A DNA stretch of 64,000 nt, from assembly GCA_963831385.1 (NCBI GenBank), contig CAWHPW010000013.1, positions 124,001 to 188,000 on the forward strand. The letters are read 5' to 3'. The notes under the pieces are model-generated. The model did no database searches. It was not told the origin of the DNA and saw only the letters and a program-made list of their open reading frames with translations. Shown here in pieces: positions 43,001-51,649 of the stretch (position 1 is its first letter; every line of letters starts with the position of its first letter). A program made the translations under genes and the position numbers. Source of the DNA: JACVRX01 sp963831385 (GTDB lineage Bacteria; Actinomycetota; Actinomycetes; Jiangellales; Jiangellaceae).

Positions 43001-43886
43001 GCTGACCGCTGCGGGCCCGCCGGACCAGGTCCTCGTAGGCGGCCCAGAACTGAGCGAAGTCGAAGGTGTCGGCTTGCTTGATGCTCGGCACCAGGAGCTG
43101 GCGGGTGCCGTCCTTCTTCTGCATGTCGATTGCGAGGCCGAGATTCACCTGTGCTGGTTTGACCAGGACCGGTTTGCCGTCGACCTCGTCGTAGGAATAG
43201 TTCATATCCGGCATCTGCCGCAAAGCCTTGACCAGCGCGAAGCCGATGACATGGGTGAACGACACCTTGCCGCCGCGAGAGCGGGCCAAGTGGTTGTTGA
43301 TCACGATGCGGTTGTCGACGAGGAGCTTGGCCGGCACCGCGCGGACGCTGGTGGCAGTGGGCACCTCGAGGCTGGTCTCCATGTTCGCGACGGTCCGAGC
43401 CGATGCGCCGCGAAGCGGCGTGGTTTCTTTCGCCGCACCGTTGCCAGCTGCCGGTGTCGTCGCAGCCGGTGCCGGCTTGGGCGGTACGGGCTTCGTGGCC
43501 GTGGGCGCTGCCGGAGCGGCGTTAGGGGTCTGAGCCTTCGAATCCGCCGGCGTTGCAGGCCCGGTCTTGGCCGGCCCCGGCTGGGCGGCTGCTCGGTCTC
43601 CGGCGATCCCGGCCGTCGGGGCAACGTCCTCCGGCGCGGGTGGTGTCGCATCGGCAGCTGCGGTGTCAGTTCGGGCCGGTTCGGCGGATGTGCTCACGGC
43701 TGCCTCCGTGCTCGGCTGGTTGGCCCGCTGGTCCCCGTCGGACGGCTCGGGGGTCGCGATGCCCGAGAAGTAGTCCGCCCACGACCGCTCGACACTGGCC
43801 GGGTCCTCGCGCCAGCTCTCGTACAGCTCTTGAACGAGCCACTCGTTCGGTCCGAAGCCCGACAACGGGCCGGTCTGCGCTGTCAC
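40089..43886 (-). CDS. kgd: Multifunctional 2-oxoglutarate decarboxylase/dehydrogenase E1-E2 (Kgd)
   Basis: About 1265 residues. Three parts can be seen: an N-terminal peptide with SGFGPNEWLVQELYESW, a Pro/Ala-rich linker, an E2-type succinyltransferase domain (KLLVDNRIVINNHLA to the catalytic TYDHRIIQGAQSGDF), and a full E1 part (GMAHRGRLNMLANIVGKSYG; HGDAAFAGQGVVAETLNLSQ; VVNNQVGFTT). Known Kgd proteins have no lipoyl domain and work with E2p and E3. It feeds the TCA cycle and glutamate synthesis. GTG 43886 is preferred: a -10 TAGCCT at 43937-43942 lies downstream of the longer ATG start (43952). Confidence 0.93.
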   Translation of the reverse strand: MTAQTGPLSGFGPNEWLVQELYESWREDPASVERSWADYFSGIATPEPSDGDQRANQPSTEAAVSTSAEPARTDTAAADATPPAPEDVAPTAGIAGDRAAAQPGPAKTGPATPADSKAQTPNAAPAAPTATKPVPPKPAPAATTPAAGNGAAKETTPLRGASARTVANMETSLEVPTATSVRAVPAKLLVDNRIVINNHLARSRGGKVSFTHVIGFALVKALRQMPDMNYSYDEVDGKPVLVKPAQVNLGLAIDMQKKDGTRQLLVPSIKQADTFDFAQFWAAYEDLVRRARSGQLTVDDFAGTTISLTNPGTIGTVHSVPRLMKGQGTIIGVGAMEYPAEFQGAAPETLARVAVSKVMTLTSTYDHRIIQGAQSGDFLRIVHGLLLGDDGFYDEIFRALRIPYEPIRWAADVPTSHEDQVGKQARVLELIHAYRVRGHLMADTDPLEYKQRSHPDLDVTTHGLTLWDLDREFATGSFGGAKPFMLLRDILGVLRNAYCRTIGIEYMHIQEPDQRQWIQHRVERKHERMDREDQLRILHKLNQAEAFETFLQTKYVGQKRFSLEGGESTISLLDEICEAAAEANLDEVCIGMAHRGRLNMLANIVGKSYGQIFREFEGNIDPRTVQGSGDVKYHLGADGQFVGQDGEKIKVSLTANPSHLEAVNPVLEGIARAKQDLLDRGEEFPVLPILVHGDAAFAGQGVVAETLNLSQLRGYRTGGTIHVVVNNQVGFTTSPEQSRSSIYSTDVARMVQAPIFHVNGDDPEACNRVARLAFEFRQEFAKDVVIDLVCYRRRGHNEGDDPSFTQPLMYDLIEQKRSVRKLYTEALIGRGDITFEEAEQALRDYQQELERVFTETREAEEQAAVSITVPSYPDKPLLAGSLVTAVTDKLLKQIADSYLSLPDGFTVHPKVQPQLQRRAAMLTEGGIDWGTAEIAAFASLLVDGRPIRLAGQDSRRGTFVQRFAAIVDRRTGETYIPLQHLDKNQAKFYIYDSLLSEFAAMGFEYGYSVARPEALVLWEAQFGDFANGAQTIIDEFIVAGQSKWGQRSGVVLLLPHGYEGQGPDHSSGRIERFLAMAADDAFRIAQPSIPASYFHLLRLHALGEEHKPMVVFTPKSMLRHKKAVSAVEDLTGETAFRPVLPDDEVDAGKVDRVLLCSGKVVWDLRAERSKRTDEHTAILSVEQLYPLPTEYVKTQLSRFPGLREVRWVQDEPLNMGPWPFMALHLLPQLGVDFTGVTRPAGAAPSCGSHSLHVEQQRQLLDGAFG

Positions 43887-43936
43887 CGGAGCGTTCGCCT
43901 GCTTCCCTGCTCGAGAGTCGAAGCTGCTCTTGGTAC

Positions 43937-43942
43937 AGGCTA
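43937..43942 (-). promoter_or_regulatory. Probable -10 box of kgd
   Basis: TAGCCT on the minus strand would start transcription near 43930, leaving a leader of about 45 bases before GTG 43886. No clear -35 was seen. Confidence 0.4.
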
Positions 43943-43967
43943 GTCGCCGCATCCGGCCGATGTAGTC

Positions 43968-45563
43968 TCAGCCGATTGTGGGCTGGGGGTCTCGGCCCAT
44001 GTCGCGCAACACTCGGTGCGCACTGTTCCAGCCCGCCGCGCCGATGACCGATCCGGCCGGGTGGCAGCCTGCGCTGCCGGCGTAGAAGCCGGGCAGACCG
44101 GTGGCGTACGGGATCCGGTCGGCGAAGGCCACGGCGTTGTCGACGTGGTGGATATGGCCGCCGGTGATGCCGAAGTGTTCCTCGATACCCGGCGGCGGGA
44201 GCGGGAAGGTGTCTGCCACCAGATCGGCGGTGCCGGGCGCGAACGCGTCGGCGATCCCGATCAGATGATCGACGTACGGCTCGAGTGAATCCGGCCAGGT
44301 CGACCCGGCCGGCTGGTAGGGGACCGACTGCACGAACAGTGCCGAGGAGTGGTGGCCGGCTTCGTCGCGGAGGGTCGGGTCGACCGTCGTGTGGACGTAC
44401 CACTCCATGGTGGGGAAATCGGGCAGCCTGCCCGCCTCGACATCGCGCCACATCGAGCGGACGGCCTCCAATGGCCGGCCGGTGGCGTCGGGCAGCAGGT
44501 GCACGGTCGAACCCCACGGTGATGGCGTGTCGTGAGGAAGGCAGCCCAGTCTCGGCAAGTCGCGGAGCGCCAGGTTGATCTTGAGAGTGGTTCCCGGGAG
44601 GCGGACCCGGTCCAGCCGGCTCAGCAGCTCGGCCGGCGCGTTGGATCCGGCGATGCGTGCTGCACGCCACGGATCGCAGGCTGCCAGGACTGCCGAGGCC
44701 GCGACTTCGTGGCCGTCGGCCAATACGACGCCCGTCACGGCGCCGCCGGAAACGTCGAGCGTGGTCGCTTCAGCGCCAGTGCAGAGCCGGGCGCCGGCCT
44801 TGGCGGCTGCCTCGGCGAAGGCGCCGGACACGGCTCCCATCCCACCTTCGACCACCATCCAGGTGCCATCGGCACCAGGCAGTCGGCACATGTTGTGGAC
44901 GAGGAAATTGTGCCCAGTCCCCGGGGTGTCCGGACCGGCCGTGAGGCCGGACAGCCCATCGGTGACGACATACATCGCGACGAGCAACTCGGAGGAGAAG
45001 CCGAACCGAGCCAGGTAGTCGACCACCGTGCCGCGGACCAGATCGACGAACGTCTCGCGCAGCGATGGGCGCACGTAGTGCTCGGCGGTGTCCTCGATGG
45101 TGAGCGGCTCGGCCAGCCAGGCCGGCGCGAGGTCTTCGCGAAGCTCACCGAGCTCCTGCTGCAATGCGTCGTCTGCGGCGGCGTCGCCAGCGGAAAACGT
45201 CCGTTCGAGTTGGGCTCGGGTCGCGGCCCGGTCACGACCGAACCACAGGTACGGAGAGCCGGGCCCGCCGATCGTCGGCAGTACGTAATGCGGGTCGCGC
45301 CGCAGCGGACGAACTCGGCCCTTGGTCAATGCGAGTATCTCGGGCGGCATCAGGCCCAGTAGGTAGGCGCCGGTGGATTGCCGTAACCCAGGCACGGCAG
45401 GAAAGCAGTTCTCGGTTCTGGTGGCACCGCCAAGTGTCGGCGCGCGCTCCGTCACGACGACGTCGAGGCCCGCTTCGGCGAGCACGGCCGCCGCTACCAG
45501 GCCGTTGTGACCGCCACCGATCACGACGACGTCGGCTCGACTCGGCAGTGCCTGCTCGCTCAC
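43968..45563 (-). CDS. FAD-dependent phytoene-desaturase/PYROXD2-like oxidoreductase
   Basis: A 531-residue flavoprotein. The N-terminal Rossmann motif is DVVVIGGGHNGLVAAAVLAE; the middle has MVVEGGMGAVSGAFAEAA and the end HPAGSVIGAAGWNSAH, as in carotenoid oxidases and PYROXD2-like proteins. Start codons GTG 45572 and 45563 are both possible. No carotenoid genes lie nearby, so a carotenoid substrate cannot be assumed. The gene is divergent from the TPM gene. Confidence 0.82.
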   Translation of the reverse strand: MSEQALPSRADVVVIGGGHNGLVAAAVLAEAGLDVVVTERAPTLGGATRTENCFPAVPGLRQSTGAYLLGLMPPEILALTKGRVRPLRRDPHYVLPTIGGPGSPYLWFGRDRAATRAQLERTFSAGDAAADDALQQELGELREDLAPAWLAEPLTIEDTAEHYVRPSLRETFVDLVRGTVVDYLARFGFSSELLVAMYVVTDGLSGLTAGPDTPGTGHNFLVHNMCRLPGADGTWMVVEGGMGAVSGAFAEAAAKAGARLCTGAEATTLDVSGGAVTGVVLADGHEVAASAVLAACDPWRAARIAGSNAPAELLSRLDRVRLPGTTLKINLALRDLPRLGCLPHDTPSPWGSTVHLLPDATGRPLEAVRSMWRDVEAGRLPDFPTMEWYVHTTVDPTLRDEAGHHSSALFVQSVPYQPAGSTWPDSLEPYVDHLIGIADAFAPGTADLVADTFPLPPPGIEEHFGITGGHIHHVDNAVAFADRIPYATGLPGFYAGSAGCHPAGSVIGAAGWNSAHRVLRDMGRDPQPTIG

Positions 45564-45688
45564 TCCAGACACCCTGCCTGCACGCGCCTGGGACGCAAAA
45601 TCCCCGCGGCGGCGATTTCGAATGGCCGACATCCAGGAGTTGCCTCTACGCTCCGCAGAGATCGACGGTGTCGTCGCGGAGGGTCGTC

Positions 45689-47724
45689 ATGCGCAGGTGG
45701 GTGGGTCCCGCCGCAGCCGTCGGCGTCGGCATCGCGCTGATGGCCGCCCCGGTCGCGGCTCGCGCCGAGGATCCCGTGGACATCGAAACGCAGATCACCG
45801 ACCAGGTCGACGCCCTCGGCGACCGGCGCGGTGAGGTCGAGGCCGCGCTCGCCGAGCTCGATGCCGAGCACCAGCTCCAGCTGTTCGTCGTCTACGTCGA
45901 CTCGTTCTCGGGAATGCACGCAGAGGACTGGGCGGCGGAAACGGCCAACCGCAACAGCATGGGCCTGAACGACGCGGTCCTTGCCGTGGCGACGGGTGAG
46001 CGGGAGTTCGGCATCTCGTTCGACCCGGACTACCCGCTGTCGGACGAGCAGCTCGCCGAGGTCGTCACGACGGCGATCGAGCCGCCGCTGAGGGAGAACG
46101 ACTGGGCTGGCGCTGCGATCGGTGCAGCCGAGGGCTACGCAGCCGTGCTCGATGGCGAACCGGTTCCCGAACCGGAGATTTCCCCTGGTGAGGCGGAGCC
46201 GAGCGCTGGCGGGATTCCGTGGGTGCCCATCGCGGTCGCTGCCGGAGTGGGCGGAGTCGGTGTGTACGCCTTTGCGCGGGCACGCCGGCGCCGCGAGACG
46301 ACGTCCGCGCCGGGCCAGCCCGGTCCGGAGCCTGGCCAACTCTCGCTCGACGAGCTGGAGGCCAGAGCCGGCCGGCTCCTGGTGGTCACCGACGATGCCG
46401 TGAAGACCAGCGAGGACGAGCTCGGGTTTGCGATCGCGCAGTTCGGTGATGAGGCTGCCGCCCCGTTCGCGGCGGCGCTACAGGGAGCAAAGGAGCAGCT
46501 CACCGCAGCGTTTCGAATCCGTCAGCAACTCGACGACGCCTACCCCGAGGACGACACGGCGCGGCGGGCGATGCTGACCGAGATCATCACCAGATGCCAG
46601 GACGCGAACGAGCGACTTGACGCCCAAGCGGCGGCATTCGACCGGTTACGGGACCTGGAGCGGAACGCACCACAGGTGGTCGGTGAAGTCGAGCAGCGAG
46701 TCGACGGCGGCGGAGGGCCGGCTGGAGCTCAGCGTCGGGCACCGTGCAAGCCCTGGGATCGCGCTATGCCGACAGCGCCCTCGCATCGGTCGCGACAAAT
46801 CCCCAGCAGGCGGCAGAGCGCCTCCGCTCGGCCCGGGAATCGCTCGCGGACGCGCGTCAGGATCTCGCCGTGTCCGACGCAGCGGGAGCAGCGGTGTCCG
46901 TGCTTGCCGCGGAGGAGGCTGCAGCTCAGGCGGGACAGCTGCTTGACGCCGTCGAGCGACTCGGCGCTGATCTCGACCAGGCCGCAAGCGGAGTCCAGGC
47001 GGCGATGGCAGAGACGGCGCAAGACCTGGCGGAGGCGAAAGCGCTGGTCGCCGGTGGCCAGACGCCCAGCGACCTCACCGGTCACGTGGCAGCCGCGGAG
47101 GCGGCCCTGGCCGCCGTCCAACAGGAGATGGCGGCAGGTCGGTACGACCCACTGGCGGCCATCCGCCGTGTGCAGGAGGTAGGCGGCCGCCTCGACCAGG
47201 CGCTCGCGGCGGTGCGGGACCACCAGCAGCGGGCCACGCGGGCTCGGGCGTCGCTCGAGCCCGCGCTGCTCGCTGCTCGCAGTGAGATCTCGGCGACCCA
47301 GGACTTCATCACTACCCGGCGGGGTGCGGTAGGCGGCGAAGCCCGAACTCGACTCGCCGAGGCGCAACGTCACTACGACGAGGCAATGGCTGCAGCGCCG
47401 TCCGACCCGGTGGCTGCCCTGAGCCACGCTCAGCGGGCCGACGCGCTGGCCGAGCACGCGGGCCAACTCGCGCGGTCCGATGTCGGCACGTTCTCGGACA
47501 GCGGTGGACTGGAGGAAAGCAGCGGCGGTGGAGGTGGTCTCGGCGGCCTGGTATTGGGCGGCATCCTCATTGACAGCATGTTCGGCGGCCGCTCCGGCGG
47601 TAGTGGATTCGGCGGTGGCGGGTTCGGCGGTTCCGGCGGAGGCGGTCGGAGCAGCGGCCTGGGCCCCGGAAGTTTCGGCGGTGGTGGCACACGCGGCCGC
47701 CACGGTGGTGGTGGCAAGTTCTAG
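45689..47724 (+). CDS. TPM-domain secreted membrane protein (frame broken)
   Basis: About 677 residues. A signal peptide (to AARAED) is followed by a TPM domain (QLFVVYVDSFSGMHAEDWAA; GLNDAVLAVATGEREFGIS), one transmembrane helix near 178-198, a coiled-coil region and a Gly-rich end. Between about 46690 and 46740 the frame shifts twice: after GEVEQRV to STAAEGRLELSVG, then to TVQALGSRYADSALAS. The span of 2036 bases fits two extra bases. GGAGGG lies six bases before ATG 45689. The PspA gene follows after 20 bases. Probably acts in membrane or envelope stress. Confidence 0.8.
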
Positions 47725-47744
47725 TCCGAGAAGGGACAGATCAC

Positions 47745-48584
47745 ATGACCAAGCAATCCATCTTCGGGCGGGTTTCGCAGCTCGCCAGGGCCAACATCAA
47801 CGCCCTGCTCGACCAGGCCGAAGACCCTCAGTTGATGCTGGACCAACTGGTCCGCGACTACACCGACAACATCGGTGAGGCCGAGCAGGCCATCGCACAG
47901 ACGATCGGCAACGTCCGGATGATGGAAGACGACTACGCAGAGGACCAGAGGGCGGCCGAGGAATGGGGACGCAAGGCCGTCGCCGCGAGCCAGAAAGCCG
48001 ACGAGTTCCGCTCGGAGGGCAACACGGCGGATGCGTCGAAGTTCGACAACCTGGCTCGGATCGCGATCGGCAAGCAGATGGATGCGGAGAACGAGGCCAA
48101 GGCCGCACTGCCGAACCTGCAGGCCCAGCAGGAAGTGGCCGAGAAGCTCAAGATCGGACTGGCGCAGATGCGGGACAAGCTCGGCCAGTTGACCGCCAAG
48201 CGCAACGAGCTGGTCGCGCGAGCGAAGACCGCAGAGGCACAGACTCAGGTCCAGGACGCCATCAAGAGCATCGACGTCATGGACCCCACCAGCGAGATCG
48301 GCCGCTTCGAAGACAAGATCAAGCGCGAGGAGGCAAGGGTTCGCGGGCAGGCCGAGCTGGCCGCGTCGTCACTGGACGCGCAGTTCGAGAGCCTCGACGA
48401 TCTGAGCGAGCAGGCCGAGGTCGAGGCACGGCTTGCCGCGTTGAAGGCAGGCTCGGGCGGTGGCTCAGCAGCCGTCAGCGGTACGCCGGAGGCGCCGGCA
48501 CTGGGAGCGGGCGGTTCGGAGACGACGGATCCGGGTGCGAGCTCGAGCAGCTACGGCACCGACAGCCCGGACAGGTCATCGTGA
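47745..48584 (+). CDS. pspA: PspA/IM30 family membrane-stress protein
   Basis: A 279-residue protein of four long charged helices in the PspA/IM30 pattern (SIFGRVSQLARANINALLDQ to LAALKAG). The first helix is amphipathic and binds membranes. The last 45 residues are Gly/Ser-rich and disordered. It lies 20 bases after the TPM gene, a pair found in many actinobacteria, and probably repairs or supports the membrane under stress. Confidence 0.88.
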   Translation: MTKQSIFGRVSQLARANINALLDQAEDPQLMLDQLVRDYTDNIGEAEQAIAQTIGNVRMMEDDYAEDQRAAEEWGRKAVAASQKADEFRSEGNTADASKFDNLARIAIGKQMDAENEAKAALPNLQAQQEVAEKLKIGLAQMRDKLGQLTAKRNELVARAKTAEAQTQVQDAIKSIDVMDPTSEIGRFEDKIKREEARVRGQAELAASSLDAQFESLDDLSEQAEVEARLAALKAGSGGGSAAVSGTPEAPALGAGGSETTDPGASSSSYGTDSPDRSS

Positions 48585-48585
48585 C

Positions 48586-49107
48586 CTACAGCGGCACCGA
48601 GATGCCGACCCCGCCGCGGGTGTCGGCGCCGTAGCGGTCGATCTCGCGGTCCAGGTCGAGCGGCCGGATCCGTTTGCGCGCCTGCAGGGCCGAGTCGTCG
48701 AGCCGGTCGGCCGGGACGATCCACGCCACTTCGAACTCCAAACCGTCGGGATCCTTGCCGTAGAGGCTCTTGGTGGTCCCGTGGTCCGAGGAGCCGGTGA
48801 GCGCGCCGTGCTGGGCAAGCGACCCGGAGAGTCGCTTCAGCTCGGTCAGTGTGTCGACCTCCCACGCGAGGTGGTACAACCCGACGGTGCTGCGGCCGGC
48901 TCCCGACGGGCCGGCGGCCGCGCCGATCTGGAACAAGCCGAGGTCGTGGTCATTCGTCGACTCCGGCGCCTGCAGGAACGCGGCTCCGGCGAATCCCTCG
49001 GGCGTCATCTCGATGTGCCGAAAGCCCAGCACGTCTGTGTAGAAGGCGACACTGCGCTCGACGTCGCGGACGAAGAGCACTGCGTGGTTCAGCCTGGTGA
49101 TGCCCAC
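48586..49107 (-). CDS. VOC-family dioxygenase/glyoxalase-like protein
   Basis: A 173-residue vicinal-oxygen-chelate protein: LNHAVLFVRDVERSVAFYTD with the first metal His, LYHLAWEVDTL with the second, and KDPDGLEFEVAW with the Glu. The metal triad is complete, so an enzyme such as a catechol-type dioxygenase or glyoxalase is plausible. The substrate is unknown. It converges on pspA with one base between the stops. Confidence 0.82.
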   Translation of the reverse strand: MGITRLNHAVLFVRDVERSVAFYTDVLGFRHIEMTPEGFAGAAFLQAPESTNDHDLGLFQIGAAAGPSGAGRSTVGLYHLAWEVDTLTELKRLSGSLAQHGALTGSSDHGTTKSLYGKDPDGLEFEVAWIVPADRLDDSALQARKRIRPLDLDREIDRYGADTRGGVGISVPL

Positions 49108-49211
49108 TTCTTTTACCGCCTTCGGTGCAGCGTGCGAGTGATCCGAGAGAAGAACACAGTTGACATCTCAACTATTCCCTCGGCTATCCCGTTTGGTCGG
49201 GACCGCTCGAG

Positions 49212-49562
49212 TCACGGGCGATCACACCATGCGGCGACCACAGCGCGAAGATCGTCGGCGGCAGCCTCGACGTCGGCAAGGTCTACCAGGCGCATGTATC
49301 GCGCGACGTCACCGCCGCCTTCGAGGCGTGGATGCTTGCCGAGAATCGACGCGCCAGTGTGGAACAACAAGCTGACATGCGCCTTGGACCGTGGGTTGAA
49401 GCTCGCCATGTTGCCCCGGTAGCCGAAGGTGGGCGTCTTCCACTTGATCGACTCGTCCATCCGTGGATCTTCGAGGATGATCTCGCGGACCCGGAGCATC
49501 GCGTCCTTGAGCGGATGCTGGAAGTCGGCGAACCAGGCGTCGACCTCGGGGTAGTGCGCCAT
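49212..49562 (-). CDS. DUF1801 (YdhG/YjhG-like) protein
   Basis: A 116-residue protein of the DUF1801 fold (AMLRVREIILEDPRMDESIK, then WKTPTFGYRGNMASF and KAHVSLLFHTGASI). Family members have a barrel-like fold related to the frataxin-like iron carrier of Bacillus. Function is not clear. It stands alone. Confidence 0.8.
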   Translation of the reverse strand: MAHYPEVDAWFADFQHPLKDAMLRVREIILEDPRMDESIKWKTPTFGYRGNMASFNPRSKAHVSLLFHTGASILGKHPRLEGGGDVARYMRLVDLADVEAAADDLRAVVAAWCDRP

Positions 49563-49601
49563 GGGCCCGAGTGTTCCAGCTTGGGTCCCGCGCGGACAGC
49601 A

Positions 49602-50477
49602 TCACAGTGGTGACCCAAGCCGCACGTCGTGCGATCGAGCCCGTAGTAGCTCCGCCAGCGCGATGGGATGGTGCCCAGCGACTCGCTCGATGGCGTCGCT
49701 CGTCCCGGCCAACTCGCCCGCGGCGATCGCCGTGTAGGTGCTGACCCAGGCGTCGACCTGCCAGTCGGGTGCGCCGTAGTGGGCGCGCGAACGGTAGGCG
49801 TCTTCGACTGTTTCGGGGATGTAGCCGACGACCCGTTCGGTGGCACCGGCGAGTCGGTCGGCCACCTCAGCCAAGGTGAGAGCCTCCGGCCCGGTGAGGT
49901 CATAGGTTTGGCCGGCATGCGCGGCTGGCTCGCGAAGGACTGCCGTCGCCACGTCGGCGATGTCGTCTTGAGCGACGGCGGCGACCCGGCCGTCGCCAGC
50001 GGGCCCCCGAATCATGCCGTCTTCGCCGACCATGGCCGGAAAGAAGTCCATGTACAGGTTGTCCCGCAAGAAGGTCCAGCGCATGCCGCTGCCCCGGATG
50101 TGCTCCTCCGTCAACCAGTGATCTCGAGCCAGGGTGAAGGTCGCATCGGCAGCCGCACGGTAGAACGAGACATAGATGACGTGCTCGACACCCGCCGCTA
50201 CAGCCGCGTCGACGAACGTGCGGTGTTCGTCCACGCGATCCGGGGTCTCTGACCCGGACACCATGAATAGTGTGCCGCTGCCGTCGAGAGCACGCCGACT
50301 GGCCTCGGCATCGCCGTACTGGGCGACCGCGATCTGAGCCGTATCAAGTCGGGGCGCTCGGGCCGAGTTTCTGACGACCAGGCGCTGGCCCACGTTCGAG
50401 GCTGACAGCAGCCGGGCGACCCGGCCACCGAGGCGTCCAGTGGAACCCGTGACGGCCAGGGTCGGCCCGGCGCTCAT
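49602..50477 (-). CDS. NmrA/QorB-like NAD(P)-binding oxidoreductase
   Basis: A 291-residue atypical short-chain dehydrogenase: LAVTGSTGRLGGRVARLLSA is the NAD(P) glycine motif; the later MRWTFLRDNLYMDFFP and IADVATAVLREP fit the NmrA/QorB group. The catalytic Tyr-x3-Lys is missing, so it may be a quinone reductase of the QorB type or a redox sensor. Confidence 0.83.
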   Translation of the reverse strand: MSAGPTLAVTGSTGRLGGRVARLLSASNVGQRLVVRNSARAPRLDTAQIAVAQYGDAEASRRALDGSGTLFMVSGSETPDRVDEHRTFVDAAVAAGVEHVIYVSFYRAAADATFTLARDHWLTEEHIRGSGMRWTFLRDNLYMDFFPAMVGEDGMIRGPAGDGRVAAVAQDDIADVATAVLREPAAHAGQTYDLTGPEALTLAEVADRLAGATERVVGYIPETVEDAYRSRAHYGAPDWQVDAWVSTYTAIAAGELAGTSDAIERVAGHHPIALAELLRARSHDVRLGSPL

Positions 50478-50563
50478 CCCGCAATCCTGACGTGCACGTG
50501 GTCAGTATGTGACCCACGAAGAGGGGTGGGCCTCACTGCGCGGAATTGGCCGCCGCGATCAGC

Positions 50564-50767
50564 TCAGACTGGGCGCACGTTTTCAGCCTGCGGGCCCTTT
50601 TGGCCTTGAGTGATGTCGAACTCCACGCGCTGGTTCTCGTCCAGCGAGCGGTAGCCCTCAGCCGCGATGGCCGAGTAGTGCACGAACACGTCGGCGCCGC
50701 CGCCGTCCTGCGAGATGAAGCCGAAGCCCTTCTCGCCGTTGAACCATTTCACCGTGCCTTGAGCCAT
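50564..50767 (-). CDS. cspA: Cold shock protein (CspA family)
   Basis: A 67-residue OB-fold RNA chaperone with the two RNP motifs KWFNGEKGFGFIS and DVFVHYSAI. An AAGGA lies eight bases before the ATG. A possible -10 TATTTT on the minus strand (50931-50936) would give a leader of about 155 bases, as for many cold shock mRNAs. The stretch 50768-51115 holds this leader and no other gene that I can see. Confidence 0.92.
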   Translation of the reverse strand: MAQGTVKWFNGEKGFGFISQDGGGADVFVHYSAIAAEGYRSLDENQRVEFDITQGQKGPQAENVRPV

Positions 50768-51115
50768 GTCTCGTTCCTTCTCTGTGGTGCGGGTACAGGG
50801 GCCGGCTCGGTTGCCGGTTCCTGGGTTGCGGCGGTGGGCGTCTCCCGCATCTGGATACCGATGCTCGAGGTCCACGGGAATGGAATCGCCCGCCGGAGTA
50901 AGAATCCGCGGGCGTTCACGAACGGCGAGGAAAATACTCATGCAACCGACTCCACGCTAGCACGGTCAGAGACACCCGCCCGCATCTTCGTTACCCGATG
51001 GCTTGATGTCACGGCCGCCCATGAGGAGGTCGACAGTAGGGTTAGGTTCGGCGCAGCGCCCCTGACAGGACAGCTTTCGAACCGGCAATTCGGACAAAAT
51101 CTGGCACGTCTTACC

Positions 51116-51286
51116 GTGCCTGCGGAGCCTCCAGACCCGGCTGGCGGATGTCAGCCGAGTCTTTGCACCTGCGGGTGTGGGGTAGCAGTCGCACCGCCAC
51201 GGAAATTTGTGAACCAGAAGCACTACAACGCGTGGTTGTCACAGGTCAGGTACGTCGGGCGCAACCTCAGGCCTCGACCGCGATGA
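51116..51286 (+). CDS. Small cysteine-rich protein (56 residues), uncertain
   Basis: The frame opens at GTG 51116 and contains CQPSLCTCGCGVAVAPPRKF and then VNQKHYNAWLSQVR. The Cys pattern and following Lys/His/Tyr suggest a zinc ribbon, close to short CxCGCG proteins. No ribosome-binding site is visible. It ends near a truncated oxidoreductase gene on the other strand. It may also be the end of a longer, lost gene. Confidence 0.35.
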   Translation: MPAEPPDPAGGCQPSLCTCGCGVAVAPPRKFVNQKHYNAWLSQVRYVGRNLRPRPR

Positions 51287-51454
51287 CAACCAACGCCCAG
51301 GGGTGCCCCAGGGTGCCCACCCGAAGTCGTCGCTGATCCGCGCCAGCTTCTCCGCCGTCCGGCCGAAGACGACCACCTCGTCCACGTCAGGGCGCTGCGC
51401 ATAGACCGCAGCATGAGCCTGACCGAATCCGGTTCCCAGCAACGCGATCTTCAT
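51239..51454 (-). pseudogene. Truncated Gfo/Idh/MocA oxidoreductase (N-terminus only)
   Basis: Begins MKIALLGTGFGQAHAAVYAQ, then VFGRTAEKLARISDDFGW, which is the NAD-binding start of a Gfo/Idh/MocA dehydrogenase. After about 45 residues the similarity stops and the frame ends at 51239, while the family is about 330-350 residues long. AAGGAGG lies eight bases before ATG 51454, so it was once a real gene. A deletion or rearrangement near 51330 is likely. Confidence 0.65.
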
Positions 51455-51649
51455 GATCATCGCCTCCTTCCGCGGCGGGCGACCCGCCCCGCGGCGGGCC
51501 ATGCGGGGGCGAGGAGCTGACCATCACGCTAGGCGGCGGCTAGGACAATTCCCGTCCGCAGGCACAACGATCGGTGCCGACAAGGACCCGACGGACTGCG
51601 CCACGGGCCGAAGGGCTTGCCCACAGCGCCGCCCAATAGCCTCCAAGGC

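Noticed and set aside
42270..43943. A 557-residue open frame on the plus strand opposite kgd
   Set aside because: It is the mirror of a conserved gene in high-GC DNA, has no motif and no ribosome-binding site.
47500..47724. Glycine-rich repeats at the end of the TPM gene as a tandem DNA repeat
   Set aside because: Codons vary and the Gly-rich end is usual for TPM proteins, so this is coding low complexity and not a separate repeat.
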